A stretch of 38,882 nt of DNA from Polaromonas sp. (GTDB lineage Bacteria; Pseudomonadota; Gammaproteobacteria; Burkholderiales; Burkholderiaceae_C), in NCBI GenBank assembly GCA_025352405.1, contig JANXTM010000014.1, positions 1 to 38,882 on the forward strand, in the 5' to 3' direction. The notes beneath the pieces were generated by a model. It saw only the letters and a program-made list of their open reading frames with translations, was not told the origin of the DNA and ran no database searches. The position numbers and the translations under genes were made by a program. Below, one piece after another: positions 1 through 9,007 of this stretch (positions are counted from its first letter, which is position 1; the number at the start of each line of letters is the position of its first letter).

Positions 1-671
1 TGCTCTGGTACACGGTGGTGCGCGAAGCGCATGAAATCCAGCCGTTGGTGCCAGCCCTCAAAAGCTGGTGGATGAAGCTGCATGTACCCGCCAACTTTAT
101 TGGCTATGGCATGTTCGCGCTGGCGGCCATGGTGTCGCTGGCTTACCTGATCAAGCAGCAAGCGGGCGAGACGCGCTGGTACAAGCTCACGCCCTTGTGG
201 CTTTTGGGTGTAGTGCTGTGTTTTGTGCCGATTGTGTTTCGCAGCAAGAACCCGGTGGACGTGGGTGGCAGCAATTACTGGGTCGGTTATTTGCTTGTCT
301 CTGGCCTGATTGCGGCTGGTTTGTTGCTAGGTCGCCAGCGCATTGCCGCGCGCCTGCCCAGTTTTGAAGTCCTCGACGACGTGATGTACAAGGCGATTGC
401 GGTTGGCTTTGCCTTTTTTACAATCGCTACTGTGCTGGGCGCGTTGTGGGCCGCCGAGGCCTGGGGTGGGTACTGGAGCTGGGACCCGAAAGAAACCTGG
501 GCATTGATTGTGTGGCTCAACTACGCTGCTTGGCTGCATATGCGCCTCATGAAGGGACTGCGCGGCACGGTCGCGGCCTGGTGGGCATTGACCGGTCTAG
601 CGGTTACTTCATTCGCCTTTTTGGGGGTGAATATGTTTTTGTCTGGCCTGCACAGCTACGGAACCTTGTAG
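1..671 (+). CDS. ccsB: Cytochrome c biogenesis protein CcsB/ResC, 3' part
   Basis: This is the C-terminal part of the membrane protein that, with ResB/CcsA-type partners, delivers haem to apocytochrome c in system II maturation. The reading frame is open to the left edge, so the true start lies outside the window. The haem-handling WWD signature is present as WGGYWSWDPKETWAL (bases about 459-505). Conserved histidines appear in LHVPANF near the start and in LHSYG close to the C-terminus. At least five hydrophobic segments are visible, ending in the short tail HSYGTL. A 72-bp gap separates it from msrP on the same strand. The family is clear; whether the usual symbol is ccsB or ccsA/resC varies between annotations. 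Confidence 0.9.
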   Translation, partial: LWYTVVREAHEIQPLVPALKSWWMKLHVPANFIGYGMFALAAMVSLAYLIKQQAGETRWYKLTPLWLLGVVLCFVPIVFRSKNPVDVGGSNYWVGYLLVSGLIAAGLLLGRQRIAARLPSFEVLDDVMYKAIAVGFAFFTIATVLGALWAAEAWGGYWSWDPKETWALIVWLNYAAWLHMRLMKGLRGTVAAWWALTGLAVTSFAFLGVNMFLSGLHSYGTL

Positions 672-743
672 CCGCTGCCTGAATCCTTGTAAGAGGTGGC
701 TGCGTACTCAGACTAATCAACAATATCTTTCAAGGACTTCACC

Positions 744-1742
744 ATGCTGATCAAAACCAATGCCTCCGGGTTTAACCACCCGTTACCCAGCGAGATCACA
801 TCGCTTGCGGCCTACCAGGGACGCAGGAACATGATCAAACTGATGGCTACCGGCGCTGCAGGCGCTGCGATGGCCAGTTGGGCAGGCCGCGAAGCCCTGG
901 CGCAAACGGTTACCAAGCCCGGTAAATTGGCGGCGCTGGCAAGTAGCAAGTCAGCCGTTGCAGGCGCGGTGACGATGGAAAAAGTCACCGACTACAAAGA
1001 CGTCACCTCCTACAACAACTTCTACGAGTTCGGTACCGACAAGGCAGACCCTGCCAAAAATGCCCACACGCTGGTCACCAAGCCCTGGTCTGTTGCCGTT
1101 GAGGGCCTGGTCAAGAACCCGAAGAGCTACACGCTCGAAGACCTCATCAAACTCAGCCCGCAGGAAGAGCGCATCTACCGCTTGCGCTGCGTCGAGGGCT
1201 GGTCCATGGTGATTCCATGGGTGGGGTATTCGCTGTCTGAACTGATCAAAAAAGTTGAGCCATTGGGCAGTGCCAAATACGTTGAGTTCATCACCCAGGC
1301 CGACCCCAAAACCATGCCGTTTGTGGGATCACGCGTGCTCGAGTGGCCCTACGTTGAAGCGCTGCGGATGGACGAAGCGATGCACCCGCTGGCAATGCTT
1401 ACCTTCGGCATGTTTGGTGAGGTATTGCCGAATCAGAGCGGCGCGCCGGTGCGCATGGTGGTGCCATGGAAATACGGCTTCAAGAGCGGCAAAAGCATTG
1501 TCAAAATCCGATTCACTGACAAGGAACCCCGCACTGCTTGGAACAAGGCAGCAGCCCAGGAGTATGGGTTTTATTCAAATGTAAATCCTGAAGTCGATCA
1601 CCCGCGCTGGAGTCAGGCGACAGAGCGCCGCATTGGGGAAGACGGCCTGTTTGCCAAAAAACGCAAAACACTGATGTTCAATGGCTATGAACAGCAAGTC
1701 GGGCAGCTTTACGCCGGTATGGATTTGAAGAAGAATTTTTGA
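744..1742 (+). CDS. msrP: Protein-methionine-sulfoxide reductase, molybdopterin catalytic subunit MsrP (YedY)
   Basis: Periplasmic molybdenum enzyme that repairs oxidised methionines in envelope proteins, using electrons passed from MsrQ. The 332-residue protein has a twin-arginine leader (GRRNMIKLM, Arg27-Arg28) followed by an alanine-rich h-region, consistent with folded Tat export carrying its cofactor. The molybdenum-ligand cysteine is Cys149 in [10 protein letters not shown]. Length and motif spacing match the family. The start at 744 is preceded by the Shine-Dalgarno-like CAAGGA. The stop lies 2 bp before msrQ, so the two are co-transcribed as in other proteobacteria. Nothing appears missing. 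Confidence 0.95.
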   Translation: MLIKTNASGFNHPLPSEITSLAAYQGRRNMIKLMATGAAGAAMASWAGREALAQTVTKPGKLAALASSKSAVAGAVTMEKVTDYKDVTSYNNFYEFGTDKADPAKNAHTLVTKPWSVAVEGLVKNPKSYTLEDLIKLSPQEERIYRLRCVEGWSMVIPWVGYSLSELIKKVEPLGSAKYVEFITQADPKTMPFVGSRVLEWPYVEALRMDEAMHPLAMLTFGMFGEVLPNQSGAPVRMVVPWKYGFKSGKSIVKIRFTDKEPRTAWNKAAAQEYGFYSNVNPEVDHPRWSQATERRIGEDGLFAKKRKTLMFNGYEQQVGQLYAGMDLKKNF

Positions 1743-1744
1743 TC

Positions 1745-2413
1745 ATGCTGGCCGCCAATACAGCGCTGAGTCTGAAAAAGCGCTTGCTGCACCCGGCAGT
1801 CAAACCGCTGCTTTTCTTGCTGTGTTTGCTGCCCGTCGTCTGGCTGATTTACCGCGTTGCCAGCAACGGCGCAGGCGCTAATCCGCAAGAGTATCTGATT
1901 CGCGCAACCGGCGACTGGACGCTGCGTTTTATCTGTATCGTGCTGGCTGTCACGCCCCTGCGAACCATCACCAATACGCCGCAATTGGCGCGCTTCAGGC
2001 GCATGCTGGGCTTGTTTGTGTATTTTTACGTGGTGGTCCACCTGCTGAGTTACAGCTGGTTTGATATGGGTTTTGACGTGCCCGACATAGCCAAAGACAT
2101 TGCCAAGCGGCCTTTTATATTGGTGGGATTTTCAGCTTTCATGCTGCTCACGCCTTTGGCTGCCACATCGTTCAATGCGGCCATCAAGGCACTCGGCGTC
2201 AAACGCTGGCAATTGCTGCACAAGCTGGTTTATGTGGTTTCCGGTCTGGGCCTGCTGCATTTTTTCTGGATGCGCGCCGGCAAAAACAACTTTGCGGAAG
2301 TGTTCGTGTACGCCGCCATCATTGCGCTGCTTCTGGCTTGGCGCGTGCAGCAATTTTTGAAGAAAAAGAAGCTGCAGCCCATAAAAAACGGGGGGCAGTC
2401 GCTATCTAATTGA
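1745..2413 (+). CDS. msrQ: Haem-containing membrane subunit MsrQ (YedZ)
   Basis: Inner-membrane haem b protein of the ferric-reductase-like family that passes quinone or flavin-derived electrons to MsrP. From the ATG at 1745 it is 222 residues with about six hydrophobic helices. Candidate haem ligands are His99 (YVVVHLLSY), His159 (LLHKLVYV) and His172 (GLLHFFW). A TTG at 1739 overlaps the msrP stop and is an alternative start, but the ATG has GAAGAAG at a suitable distance. The TGA stop lies inside an AT palindrome at 2401-2417, so a repeat element seems to form the end of this gene. The C-terminal tail is lysine-rich and cytoplasmic. Confidence 0.93.
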   Translation: MLAANTALSLKKRLLHPAVKPLLFLLCLLPVVWLIYRVASNGAGANPQEYLIRATGDWTLRFICIVLAVTPLRTITNTPQLARFRRMLGLFVYFYVVVHLLSYSWFDMGFDVPDIAKDIAKRPFILVGFSAFMLLTPLAATSFNAAIKALGVKRWQLLHKLVYVVSGLGLLHFFWMRAGKNNFAEVFVYAAIIALLLAWRVQQFLKKKKLQPIKNGGQSLSN

Positions 2414-2450
2414 TAGTTCCTGTGCTGGCTTGATCAGTCACCATTGATCA
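2401..2450. repeat. Intergenic AT-palindrome element, copy 1 (msrQ/lysA convergent junction)
   Basis: An imperfect palindrome CTATC-N5-GATAG (2402-2416) contains the msrQ stop codon. It is followed by two TGATCA blocks (2431-2436 and 2445-2450) that can pair across 8 bases and cover the lysA stop. The core matches three other copies in this window (16308, 21688, 30989). It sits at the convergent ends of msrQ and lysA and could act as a bidirectional terminator. This is the most degenerate of the four copies. Confidence 0.6.
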
Positions 2451-3759
2451 GGTGCTCCTGACGCATCTGGTCTTGCGCTGTTTCACGCGCCCGTATCAAG
2501 TGCATTGCCATGCCGTCTACCAGAACCTCTGCGGCGCGCCCGCGGGTGTTGTAATTGCTGGACATGCTCATGCAGTACGCCCCTGCTGACAACACCGCCA
2601 CATAGTCACCGGCCACCACGCTTAACGCTCGGTCGCGTCCAATCCAGTCGCCGCTTTCGCATACCGGGCCGACCACATCGTAGGTGGTACTTGCACCGTC
2701 CTGGCCGGGGGTGTTGACCGGCACGATGCTGTGAAACGCCTGGTACATCGCAGGCCGTGGCAGGTCGTTCATGGCGGCGTCGATGATGCAGAAGTTTTTT
2801 TGCGCGCCAGGTTTCAGGTAGAGCACTTCAGTCACGCAGACCCCGGCGTTTCCGACCAGCGAGCGGCCTGGCTCAATCATCAACTTCTTGTCGCCATAGC
2901 CCCGTGCGTCAATTTTGGTCAGCAATTGCAGCCACAGCGCATCGGCTTCAGGTGGCGCATCGTTGTGGTAATTGATACCAAGTCCGCCGCCAAAATCAAT
3001 GTGAGCAATCGGTATGCCTGCCGCTTCGATGCTGGCAACCAGGTCGAGTACACGGTCCATCGCGTCCAGGTAGGGCGTGAGCTCCAGGATTTGCGAGCCA
3101 ATGTGGCAGTCAATGCCCACCACCTGCAGCCCTTTGAGCGTGGCGGCATGCCGGTAAACGCGCAGCGCATCTTCATGGGCCACGCCAAACTTGTTGTCTT
3201 TCAAGCCGGTTGAAATATAGGGGTGCGTTTTCGGATCTACATTCGGGTTGACGCGAATGCTCACGGGGGCGATCAGGCCCATGGCTGTAGCCACCGCTGA
3301 AAGCACGTCCAGCTCGGCCTCACTTTCAACATTGAAGCAGCCGATACCGGCAGACAGCGCCTGCCGCATCTCGGAGCGGGTTTTTCCGACGCCTGAAAAA
3401 ATGACTTTGCGTGCATCAGCACCAGCCGCTATTACGCGCTCAAGCTCGCCACCAGAAACAATGTCAAAGCCGCAGCCCGCCTTGACAAACACCTGCAGCA
3501 CGCCGAGCGTCGAGTTGGCTTTCATGGCGTAGCAGATTTGGGCGTTGCGTCCTGCAAAGCCGCGCTGATAGGCGGCGAGGGCCGACAGCATGGCGGCTTT
3601 GGAATACACAAACAGGGGCGTCCCGTACTGGCTGGCCAATGCGCTGAGCGCCACGTCTTCGACATGAAGCACGGCATCACGGTAAGCCACAAAAGGGTGA
3701 CCAGGAAGCGTTGTCAAAGAAGTCGGGTTCGCTTGGGTGCTTGTGCTGGAAAATGTCAT
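2434..3759 (-). CDS. lysA: Diaminopimelate decarboxylase
   Basis: PLP enzyme that decarboxylates meso-diaminopimelate to L-lysine, the last step of lysine synthesis. The 441-residue protein shows the fold-III decarboxylase pattern: PLP lysine Lys80 in CYAMKANSTLG, the phosphate-binding glycine loop HIDFGGGLGINYH near residue 260, and the dimer-interface catalytic CESGDWIGRDR near residue 370. The frame stays open up to a TTG at 3834, but the ATG at 3759 gives the usual family length and a typical N-terminus (YRDAVLHVEDVALSALA). The Shine-Dalgarno site is weak. It lies downstream of lptM on the same strand (164 bp apart), the common betaproteobacterial arrangement. Confidence 0.95.
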   Translation of the reverse strand: MTFSSTSTQANPTSLTTLPGHPFVAYRDAVLHVEDVALSALASQYGTPLFVYSKAAMLSALAAYQRGFAGRNAQICYAMKANSTLGVLQVFVKAGCGFDIVSGGELERVIAAGADARKVIFSGVGKTRSEMRQALSAGIGCFNVESEAELDVLSAVATAMGLIAPVSIRVNPNVDPKTHPYISTGLKDNKFGVAHEDALRVYRHAATLKGLQVVGIDCHIGSQILELTPYLDAMDRVLDLVASIEAAGIPIAHIDFGGGLGINYHNDAPPEADALWLQLLTKIDARGYGDKKLMIEPGRSLVGNAGVCVTEVLYLKPGAQKNFCIIDAAMNDLPRPAMYQAFHSIVPVNTPGQDGASTTYDVVGPVCESGDWIGRDRALSVVAGDYVAVLSAGAYCMSMSSNYNTRGRAAEVLVDGMAMHLIRARETAQDQMRQEHLINGD

Positions 3760-3923
3760 GGAGAAACCGTCTTGAATCGTTGGGTGGGTCTGGTCAGTAA
3801 TGGTAGGCAAAGGCGACGGTGCACGCCAGCGCAAATCAACGTTTGCCTGTTGCCCAAGCCGTGAGTTTCATGGTGCTGGCCCGTACTGATCTTCATTTGC
3901 GGCTTTTTACGACCGCTTTGGCT

Positions 3924-4157
3924 TTATCGAGCAGATGAGGCGGACGCCGCAGCTGCTGGCAAGGCCGCCGGCTTGATGGGGGTTGCCGCTGCAGCTGTAA
4001 CCGGGGGCACCGGAATAAACAGCGGGCCTTTTTGACCACACCCTGCAAGGTTCGTCAGCCCCAGCAAGGCAGCAGGCAACACAATTACAAGCCCATGCCG
4101 CAAAAAGGCGGCGTGCAGACGACCTAAAATCCGGAATATTTTGAATAAAGCAACCAT
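3924..4157 (-). CDS. lptM: Small lipoprotein LptM (YifL-like)
   Basis: A 77-residue lipoprotein of the LptM/YifL family, which in enterobacteria helps assemble the LptDE lipopolysaccharide translocon in the outer membrane. A hydrophobic signal sequence ends in the lipobox LAGC (Cys40), followed directly by the family hallmark GQKGPLF and then a Pro/Ala-rich disordered tail. The frame remains open upstream into cyaY, but the ATG at 4157 gives a normal lipoprotein leader. Its start is only 12 bp from the divergent cyaY start, so its promoter must lie inside cyaY. The role is taken from the family; the sequence shows only the lipobox and motif. Confidence 0.85.
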   Translation of the reverse strand: MVALFKIFRILGRLHAAFLRHGLVIVLPAALLGLTNLAGCGQKGPLFIPVPPVTAAAATPIKPAALPAAAASASSAR

Positions 4158-4169
4158 GACGGGATTGTA

Positions 4170-4505
4170 ATGACCGACCTTGAATATCTGGATCACGCAG
4201 AACACGCTCTGAGCGCAGTTGAGCTGGCCTGCGACCGCATCAACGATGACACCGATGCCGACATCGACAACCAGCGTACCGGCGGCATGATCACGTTGAC
4301 GTTTGCAAACCATAGCCAGATCATCATCAACCTGCAAAAGCCTTTGCAGGAAATCTGGATGGCCGCCAAAGCAGGCGGCTTTCATTACAAATTCAACGGC
4401 CACCAGTGGCAGGACACCAAGGGCGCCAGCGAATTTTTTGCTGATCTTTCGCGCTATGCCAGCGAACAGTCAGGGCAGTCGCTGGCGCTTGGCCCGCCAG
4501 GGTAG
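4170..4505 (+). CDS. cyaY: Frataxin-like iron donor protein CyaY
   Basis: Bacterial frataxin of 111 residues, which binds iron and modulates Fe-S cluster assembly by IscS. The N-terminal acidic helix (about residues 1-30, rich in Asp and Glu) is followed by beta strands with the family motif [20 protein letters not shown] (residues 55-74). The ATG at 4170 starts the typical [11 protein letters not shown] sequence. It is divergent from lptM-lysA with only 12 bp between start codons, and its stop is 2 bp from the stop of the convergent mrcA. This compact lptM/cyaY/mrcA layout is usual for the group. Confidence 0.95.
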   Translation: MTDLEYLDHAEHALSAVELACDRINDDTDADIDNQRTGGMITLTFANHSQIIINLQKPLQEIWMAAKAGGFHYKFNGHQWQDTKGASEFFADLSRYASEQSGQSLALGPPG

Positions 4506-4507
4506 CC

Positions 4508-6949
4508 TTAATTTTTGAACAGATCCAGGATTCTTTTTTTCTCGTCTGCCGGTGGCAATACCGCAATTGGCGTTGCCGGAACGCCTGTTGCGTCAGCATT
4601 CACGGCCGTTGACGCGTTGGCCCGGGCCGCAGAGGAATCCTGTAACCCGACGCTGCTGATGCCGGAACCCTTGGCATATTCTTCGTAATACCACTCGCCG
4701 CCAATATTAACGACGCCGCTCGGCACCGGCGGTTCGCTCACCGGGACGCCCTTGAGGGCATAGCCCATATAGTCAATCCAGATCGGCAGGCTCAAGCCCC
4801 CGCCTGTTTCACGGTCACCGAGTTTTTTGGGTGTGTCGTAACCCATCCAGACAGCCGCAGTAAGCGTTGGTTGAAAGCCAACAAACCAGGTGTCGATGGA
4901 GTCATTGGTGGTGCCGGTTTTGCCGTAAAGGTCGGGACGCTTCAAGGTGGCCTGAGCCTTGGCAGCAGTGCCCGAACGGGCCACTTCCTGCAGCAGGCTG
5001 GACATGATGAAGGCATTGCGTGCATCAATGCCGCGTGCGGACTCTGCAAGTACGGGCGCCTTTGTATCTACCAGTACTTTGCCCTTCTGGTCGGTGATCT
5101 TGGTAATGAGGTAGGGGTTGATGCGGTAGCCGCCGTTGGCAAAAACTGAATAAGCCGTTGCCATTTGCATCGGTGTGACCGATCCTGCGCCGAGTGCCAT
5201 GGTCAGGTAAGCAGGGTGCTTTTCTGCCTCAAAACCAAAGTGGGTGACCCATTCCTGGCCGTAAGTTGCCCCAATCGCCTGAAGGATGCGAATGGAGATC
5301 ATGTTTTTTGATTTTTTCAGCGCCGTTCGCAGGCTCATGGGGCCTTCAAAAGTGCCGTCGTAATTTTTCGGCTCCCAGGGCTGGCCGCCCGTCACACCCG
5401 CGTCGAAGAACAGCGGTGCGTCGTTCACCACGGTGGCCGGTGTAAACCCTTTCTCCAGCGCCGCAGAGTAAATAAAGGGCTTGAAGCTGGAGCCCGGTTG
5501 ACGCCAGGCCTGGGTGACGTGGTTGAATTTGTTTTTCTCAAAGTCAAAACCACCGACCAGTGCCCGGATGGCACCGTCTCGCGGGTCCAGCGCTACAAAT
5601 GCGCCCTCGACTTCCGGCAGTTGGGTGATTTCCCAGCTGCCTTTGGGCGTTTTGACTACGCGAATCACGGCACCCCGACGAATCCGGATGTTGGGGGCCG
5701 CCTTGTCTGACAAGCCGGACTGTGCAGGCTTGAGGCCTTCACCAGTGATTTCCAAACTTTCACTGTTCTGCCGCATGGCCAGGATCCGCTTGGGACTGGC
5801 TTCCAGCACGACCGCTGACATGATGTCGCCGTTGTCCGGGCTGTCGGTTAGCGCATCATCAATCGCGTCCTCGGCTTCTGCGGGATTTGCCGCCAGCTCA
5901 ACAAATTTTTCGGGCCCCCGGTAAATCTGACGACGCTCGTAATCCATGATGCCTTTGCGTAGCGCCCTGTAGGCCACGGTTTGGTCTGTAGCGCGGACGG
6001 TGGTGTACACATTGAGTCCGCGTGTGTAAGTCTGGTCGCCATATTGATTGAAGACCAGTTGCCGCACGCTCTCTGCAATGTATTCGGCATGCACGCGACC
6101 CGCATCCGGACCGGTCTTGACATGGAGTTCTTCTGCTTTTGCTGCAGTAGCCTGCGCGCTCGTGATGAACCCGTTGTCTTCCATGCGTTCAATGATGTAG
6201 AGCTGACGCCCGCGGGCCCGCTTGGGGTTCACGATGGGGTTGTAGGCCGATGGCGCTTTGGGAAGCCCGGCCAGCATGGCTGCTTCGGCAATCGAGACGT
6301 CCTTGAGCGGCTTGCCGAAATACGCGTCAGACGCTGCGGCAAAGCCATAAGCCCGGTTGCCCAAAAAAATCTGGTTCATGTAAATCTCGAGAATCTGGTC
6401 CTTGCTCAACAGATGCTCGAGCTTGAAGGTCAGCAAGATTTCATAGATTTTTCGGGTGTAGCTTTTTTCTGCCGACAGGTACACATTGCGTGCCACCTGC
6501 ATGGTGATGGTTGACGCGCCTTGGCTTTTGGATCGCCCAACATTGGCCAGACCAGCGCGGATAACGCCCAGATAGTCCACGCCGCCGTGCGAAAAGAAGC
6601 GCGCATCTTCGATCGCCAGAACCGCATCTTTCATGACCTTGGGGATATCCTTGATGGGTGTGAGGCTGCGCCGCTCTTCCCCAAACTCACCAATCACAAC
6701 CCCGTCGGCTGAATAGACGCGCATCGGCAGCTTGGGCCGGTAATCTGACAGGTCCGATATATCCGGCAAATTTGGATAAGCCACGGCCAGCGCTACCGCA
6801 ATCACCATCAGAAGGCTCAATGCACCGGCCGCGGCCAGTCCTGCTCCCCAAAGCGAGAGTCGGACAAGCCAGCGCAGCCAGGCAGGCCGACTGGGTTTGA
6901 TATCAGAAGTTGCGGGCGGTGGAGAGGGGGGTGAAGAATTTGGCGGCAT
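4508..6949 (-). CDS. mrcA: Penicillin-binding protein 1A, bifunctional transglycosylase/transpeptidase
   Basis: Class A PBP that polymerises and cross-links peptidoglycan. The 813-residue protein has a short Pro/Ser cytoplasmic tail, one transmembrane helix (about residues 31-58) and a GT51 glycosyltransferase domain with catalytic Glu114 in AIEDARFF and the GASTITMQVARN motif (144-155). An OB-like linker follows, then a transpeptidase with Ser487-x-x-Lys490 (PGSSFKP), Ser547-Lys-Asn549 and Lys677-Thr-Gly679. All active-site residues are intact. The Ala/Thr-rich C-terminus ends ILDLFKN. It is divergent from pilM, sharing a 318-bp regulatory region, an arrangement common in beta- and gammaproteobacteria. 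Confidence 0.96.
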   Translation of the reverse strand: MPPNSSPPSPPPATSDIKPSRPAWLRWLVRLSLWGAGLAAAGALSLLMVIAVALAVAYPNLPDISDLSDYRPKLPMRVYSADGVVIGEFGEERRSLTPIKDIPKVMKDAVLAIEDARFFSHGGVDYLGVIRAGLANVGRSKSQGASTITMQVARNVYLSAEKSYTRKIYEILLTFKLEHLLSKDQILEIYMNQIFLGNRAYGFAAASDAYFGKPLKDVSIAEAAMLAGLPKAPSAYNPIVNPKRARGRQLYIIERMEDNGFITSAQATAAKAEELHVKTGPDAGRVHAEYIAESVRQLVFNQYGDQTYTRGLNVYTTVRATDQTVAYRALRKGIMDYERRQIYRGPEKFVELAANPAEAEDAIDDALTDSPDNGDIMSAVVLEASPKRILAMRQNSESLEITGEGLKPAQSGLSDKAAPNIRIRRGAVIRVVKTPKGSWEITQLPEVEGAFVALDPRDGAIRALVGGFDFEKNKFNHVTQAWRQPGSSFKPFIYSAALEKGFTPATVVNDAPLFFDAGVTGGQPWEPKNYDGTFEGPMSLRTALKKSKNMISIRILQAIGATYGQEWVTHFGFEAEKHPAYLTMALGAGSVTPMQMATAYSVFANGGYRINPYLITKITDQKGKVLVDTKAPVLAESARGIDARNAFIMSSLLQEVARSGTAAKAQATLKRPDLYGKTGTTNDSIDTWFVGFQPTLTAAVWMGYDTPKKLGDRETGGGLSLPIWIDYMGYALKGVPVSEPPVPSGVVNIGGEWYYEEYAKGSGISSVGLQDSSAARANASTAVNADATGVPATPIAVLPPADEKKRILDLFKN

Positions 6950-7267
6950 GGTGGCAATCGTAAGGGCGCACAGCTATTATAAAAACCCTTGATCGGTAAG
7001 TGTTGGCCTGGTCCACGTAACTCGATGTGAACGGGACCACCGCTTTATTGCTTTCATTGCGTTTCATTTCTATTTCAGTTATGCCGTGAAAATGGACGAA
7101 TGCTTTTGCAGCATGCGGTTAGCACCCTGTCAAAAGCGTCGGCTTTTGACAACGATAATAGTACGTGAAAGAGAAAAAATCCTTATCGCACAAAGGGCTT
7201 GCTGATAGTATTCATGTGATTTGTTAAGTATGCAAAGCTACTCATTAGCCGTGATTTGGGGACTGTC
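6950..7267. promoter_or_regulatory. Divergent mrcA/pilM intergenic region with a perfect 10-bp inverted repeat
   Basis: This 318-bp gap must carry the promoters for mrcA (leftward) and the pil operon (rightward). Its main feature is TGTCAAAAGC (7128-7137), a 4-base spacer, and its exact complement GCTTTTGACA (7142-7151). Each arm ends in an outward-facing TTGACA, a consensus -35 hexamer on both strands. I do not see a good -10 hexamer at the usual 16-18 bp on either side, so these may be operator rather than -35 sequences. No small gene is convincing here. Confidence 0.55.
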
Positions 7268-8347
7268 TTGATCTCATTGGGGTCTTTATTTAATCGCAGC
7301 GAACCACCGCTGCTTGGCCTTGACATCAGCTCGTCCAGCGTCAAGTTGGTCGAGTTGAGTCGTGACAAGGCCGGTAATTTGGTGCTTGATCGTTGCGCTA
7401 TCGAGCCACTTGAACGAGGCTGGATTACCGATGGCAATGTCGAAAAATTCGATGAAGTCGCTGAAGCTGTGCGGCGTCTGGTCAAAAAAAGCGGTACGCG
7501 AACCAAAAACGTTGCCATGGCGTTGCCTGCGTCTGCGGTCATAACCAAAAAAATCATTCTGCCTGGCGGCTTGAGTGAATCAGAACTGGAGCTGCAGGTC
7601 GAGTCAGAGGCCAACCAGTACATTCCGTTCTCGCTTGATGAAGTCAGCCTCGACTTTTGCGTGGTGGGCGCCAGCGCTACATCGGCCGGTGATGTCGAAG
7701 TATTGATTGCCGCTTCACGCAAGGAAAAAGTGCAGGACCGCCAGGGCCTCGCCGAAGCGGCTGGTCTTAAACCTATTGTGGTCGATGTCGAGTCTTATGC
7801 GTCCCGGCTTGCGACTGCGCGCCTGATCGAAAATTTGCCTAACAAGGGCGTTGACACCATGGTCGCCCTGTTTGAAGTCGGCGCGCTGACCACCAGCATG
7901 CAAGTCATTCGCAACGACGAAATCTTATACGAACGTGACCAGGCGTTTGGCGGAGCCCAACTGACGCAGTTGATCGTGCGCCAGTATGGGTTTTCACCCG
8001 AAGAGGCTGAAAGCAAAAAACGGAGTGGTGATTTGCCAGATGACTATGAGTCGGGTGTTTTAAAGTCGTTTGTCGAAAGTATGGCGCAAGAAGTTGGACG
8101 CGCACTTCAGTTTTTCTTTACTAGCACGCCGCACAACAAAGTCGATTACGTGATGATGGCTGGCGGCTCTTCGGCGCTCCCCGGGCTAACGGAGTCCGTT
8201 ACACAGCAAACGTCGTTCGCCTGCCTGCTGGCGAATCCCTTTGATGGCATGACCATAGGTAACAACGTACGCGAAAAGAAAATGCGGCGTGAAGCTGCGT
8301 CGTACCTGACTTCCTGCGGTTTGGCTTTGCGGAGGTTTCTGCAGTGA
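7268..8347 (+). CDS. pilM: Type IV pilus inner-membrane platform protein PilM
   Basis: Cytoplasmic actin-like protein of the pilus alignment complex that binds the N-terminal tail of PilN. It begins at a TTG (7268), giving MISLGSLFNR and a 359-residue protein close to the usual 350-360. GGGGAC at 7257-7262 is a good Shine-Dalgarno site for it; a TTG at 7256 is a poorer choice. Actin-like nucleotide-binding segments are visible as LLGLDISSSSVKLVEL near the N-terminus and MMAGGSSALPGL near the C-terminus. First gene of pilMNOPQ. Its stop overlaps the pilN start by 4 bp, indicating translational coupling. Confidence 0.93.
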   Translation: MISLGSLFNRSEPPLLGLDISSSSVKLVELSRDKAGNLVLDRCAIEPLERGWITDGNVEKFDEVAEAVRRLVKKSGTRTKNVAMALPASAVITKKIILPGGLSESELELQVESEANQYIPFSLDEVSLDFCVVGASATSAGDVEVLIAASRKEKVQDRQGLAEAAGLKPIVVDVESYASRLATARLIENLPNKGVDTMVALFEVGALTTSMQVIRNDEILYERDQAFGGAQLTQLIVRQYGFSPEEAESKKRSGDLPDDYESGVLKSFVESMAQEVGRALQFFFTSTPHNKVDYVMMAGGSSALPGLTESVTQQTSFACLLANPFDGMTIGNNVREKKMRREAASYLTSCGLALRRFLQ

Positions 8348-8994
8348 TTCTGGTCAATTTGCTCCCCCACCGCGAGGCAGCCCGCAAGCGCAAACGTGAA
8401 CTCTTTTTCATAGCACTGGGTATAGCCGCTGTCGTTGGTGGGCTGATTTGCGGCGGTGTGTACTCCTGGTATCAGGCACAAATCACAGGGCAACAGAATA
8501 AAAACAAGACCCTGAAAAACGAAATTACAAAGCTGGATGAACAGATCAAGGATATTGCAGGGTTGCAGCAAGAAATTGCCGCGCTTCGCGCCAGGCAGAT
8601 TGCGGTGGAAGACCTTCAGGGGAATCGCAATTTGCCGGTTTATCTGCTTGATGAGTTGGTCAGGCAATTGCCTGATGGTGTGTACATCACCAGCATGAAG
8701 CAGGAAAACCAGGTGGTTCAGCTGGCTGGTGTTGCCCAGTCCAACGAGCGTGTGTCTGAATTGCTGCGAAACTTGGGCAACAACAGCCCATGGTTGACCA
8801 AGCCCGAATTGATCGAGATCACTGCCGGCAGCATTGCACTGACACCGCGCGACCAGCGACGGGTGTCCAACTTCACAATGCGGGTTTCGCTCAAACGCGC
8901 AAGCGATCAGCCCAAGGCCCCAGGGTCTGCTGTCGCAGGACCGCCTGTGGTAGTGAGGCCCTTGTCAGCTGCTTCTGTTCCAGCCAAGATTTGA
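8344..8994 (+). CDS. pilN: Type IV pilus assembly protein PilN
   Basis: Bitopic inner-membrane protein of the PilMNOP alignment complex linking cytoplasmic PilM to periplasmic PilO and PilP. It is 216 residues from a GTG start that overlaps the pilM stop (GTGA). The N-terminus ILVNLLPHRE is the conserved PilM-binding motif. It is followed by a Lys/Arg-rich stretch, one transmembrane helix (about residues 20-42), a coiled coil (about 45-95) and a ferredoxin-like periplasmic domain. The C-terminal 30 residues are Pro/Ala/Val-rich and probably disordered. Confidence 0.93.
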   Translation: MILVNLLPHREAARKRKRELFFIALGIAAVVGGLICGGVYSWYQAQITGQQNKNKTLKNEITKLDEQIKDIAGLQQEIAALRARQIAVEDLQGNRNLPVYLLDELVRQLPDGVYITSMKQENQVVQLAGVAQSNERVSELLRNLGNNSPWLTKPELIEITAGSIALTPRDQRRVSNFTMRVSLKRASDQPKAPGSAVAGPPVVVRPLSAASVPAKI

Positions 8995-9007
8995 ATCAAA
9001 GTTGATC

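Noticed and set aside
3760..3834. N-terminal extension of LysA from a TTG
   Set aside because: The extra 25 residues are Pro/Thr-rich and unlike LysA N-termini; the ATG at 3759 gives the usual length.
7146..7160. TTGACA followed by GATAAT as a pilM promoter
   Set aside because: The two hexamers are only 3 bp apart, so they cannot be the -35 and -10 of one promoter.
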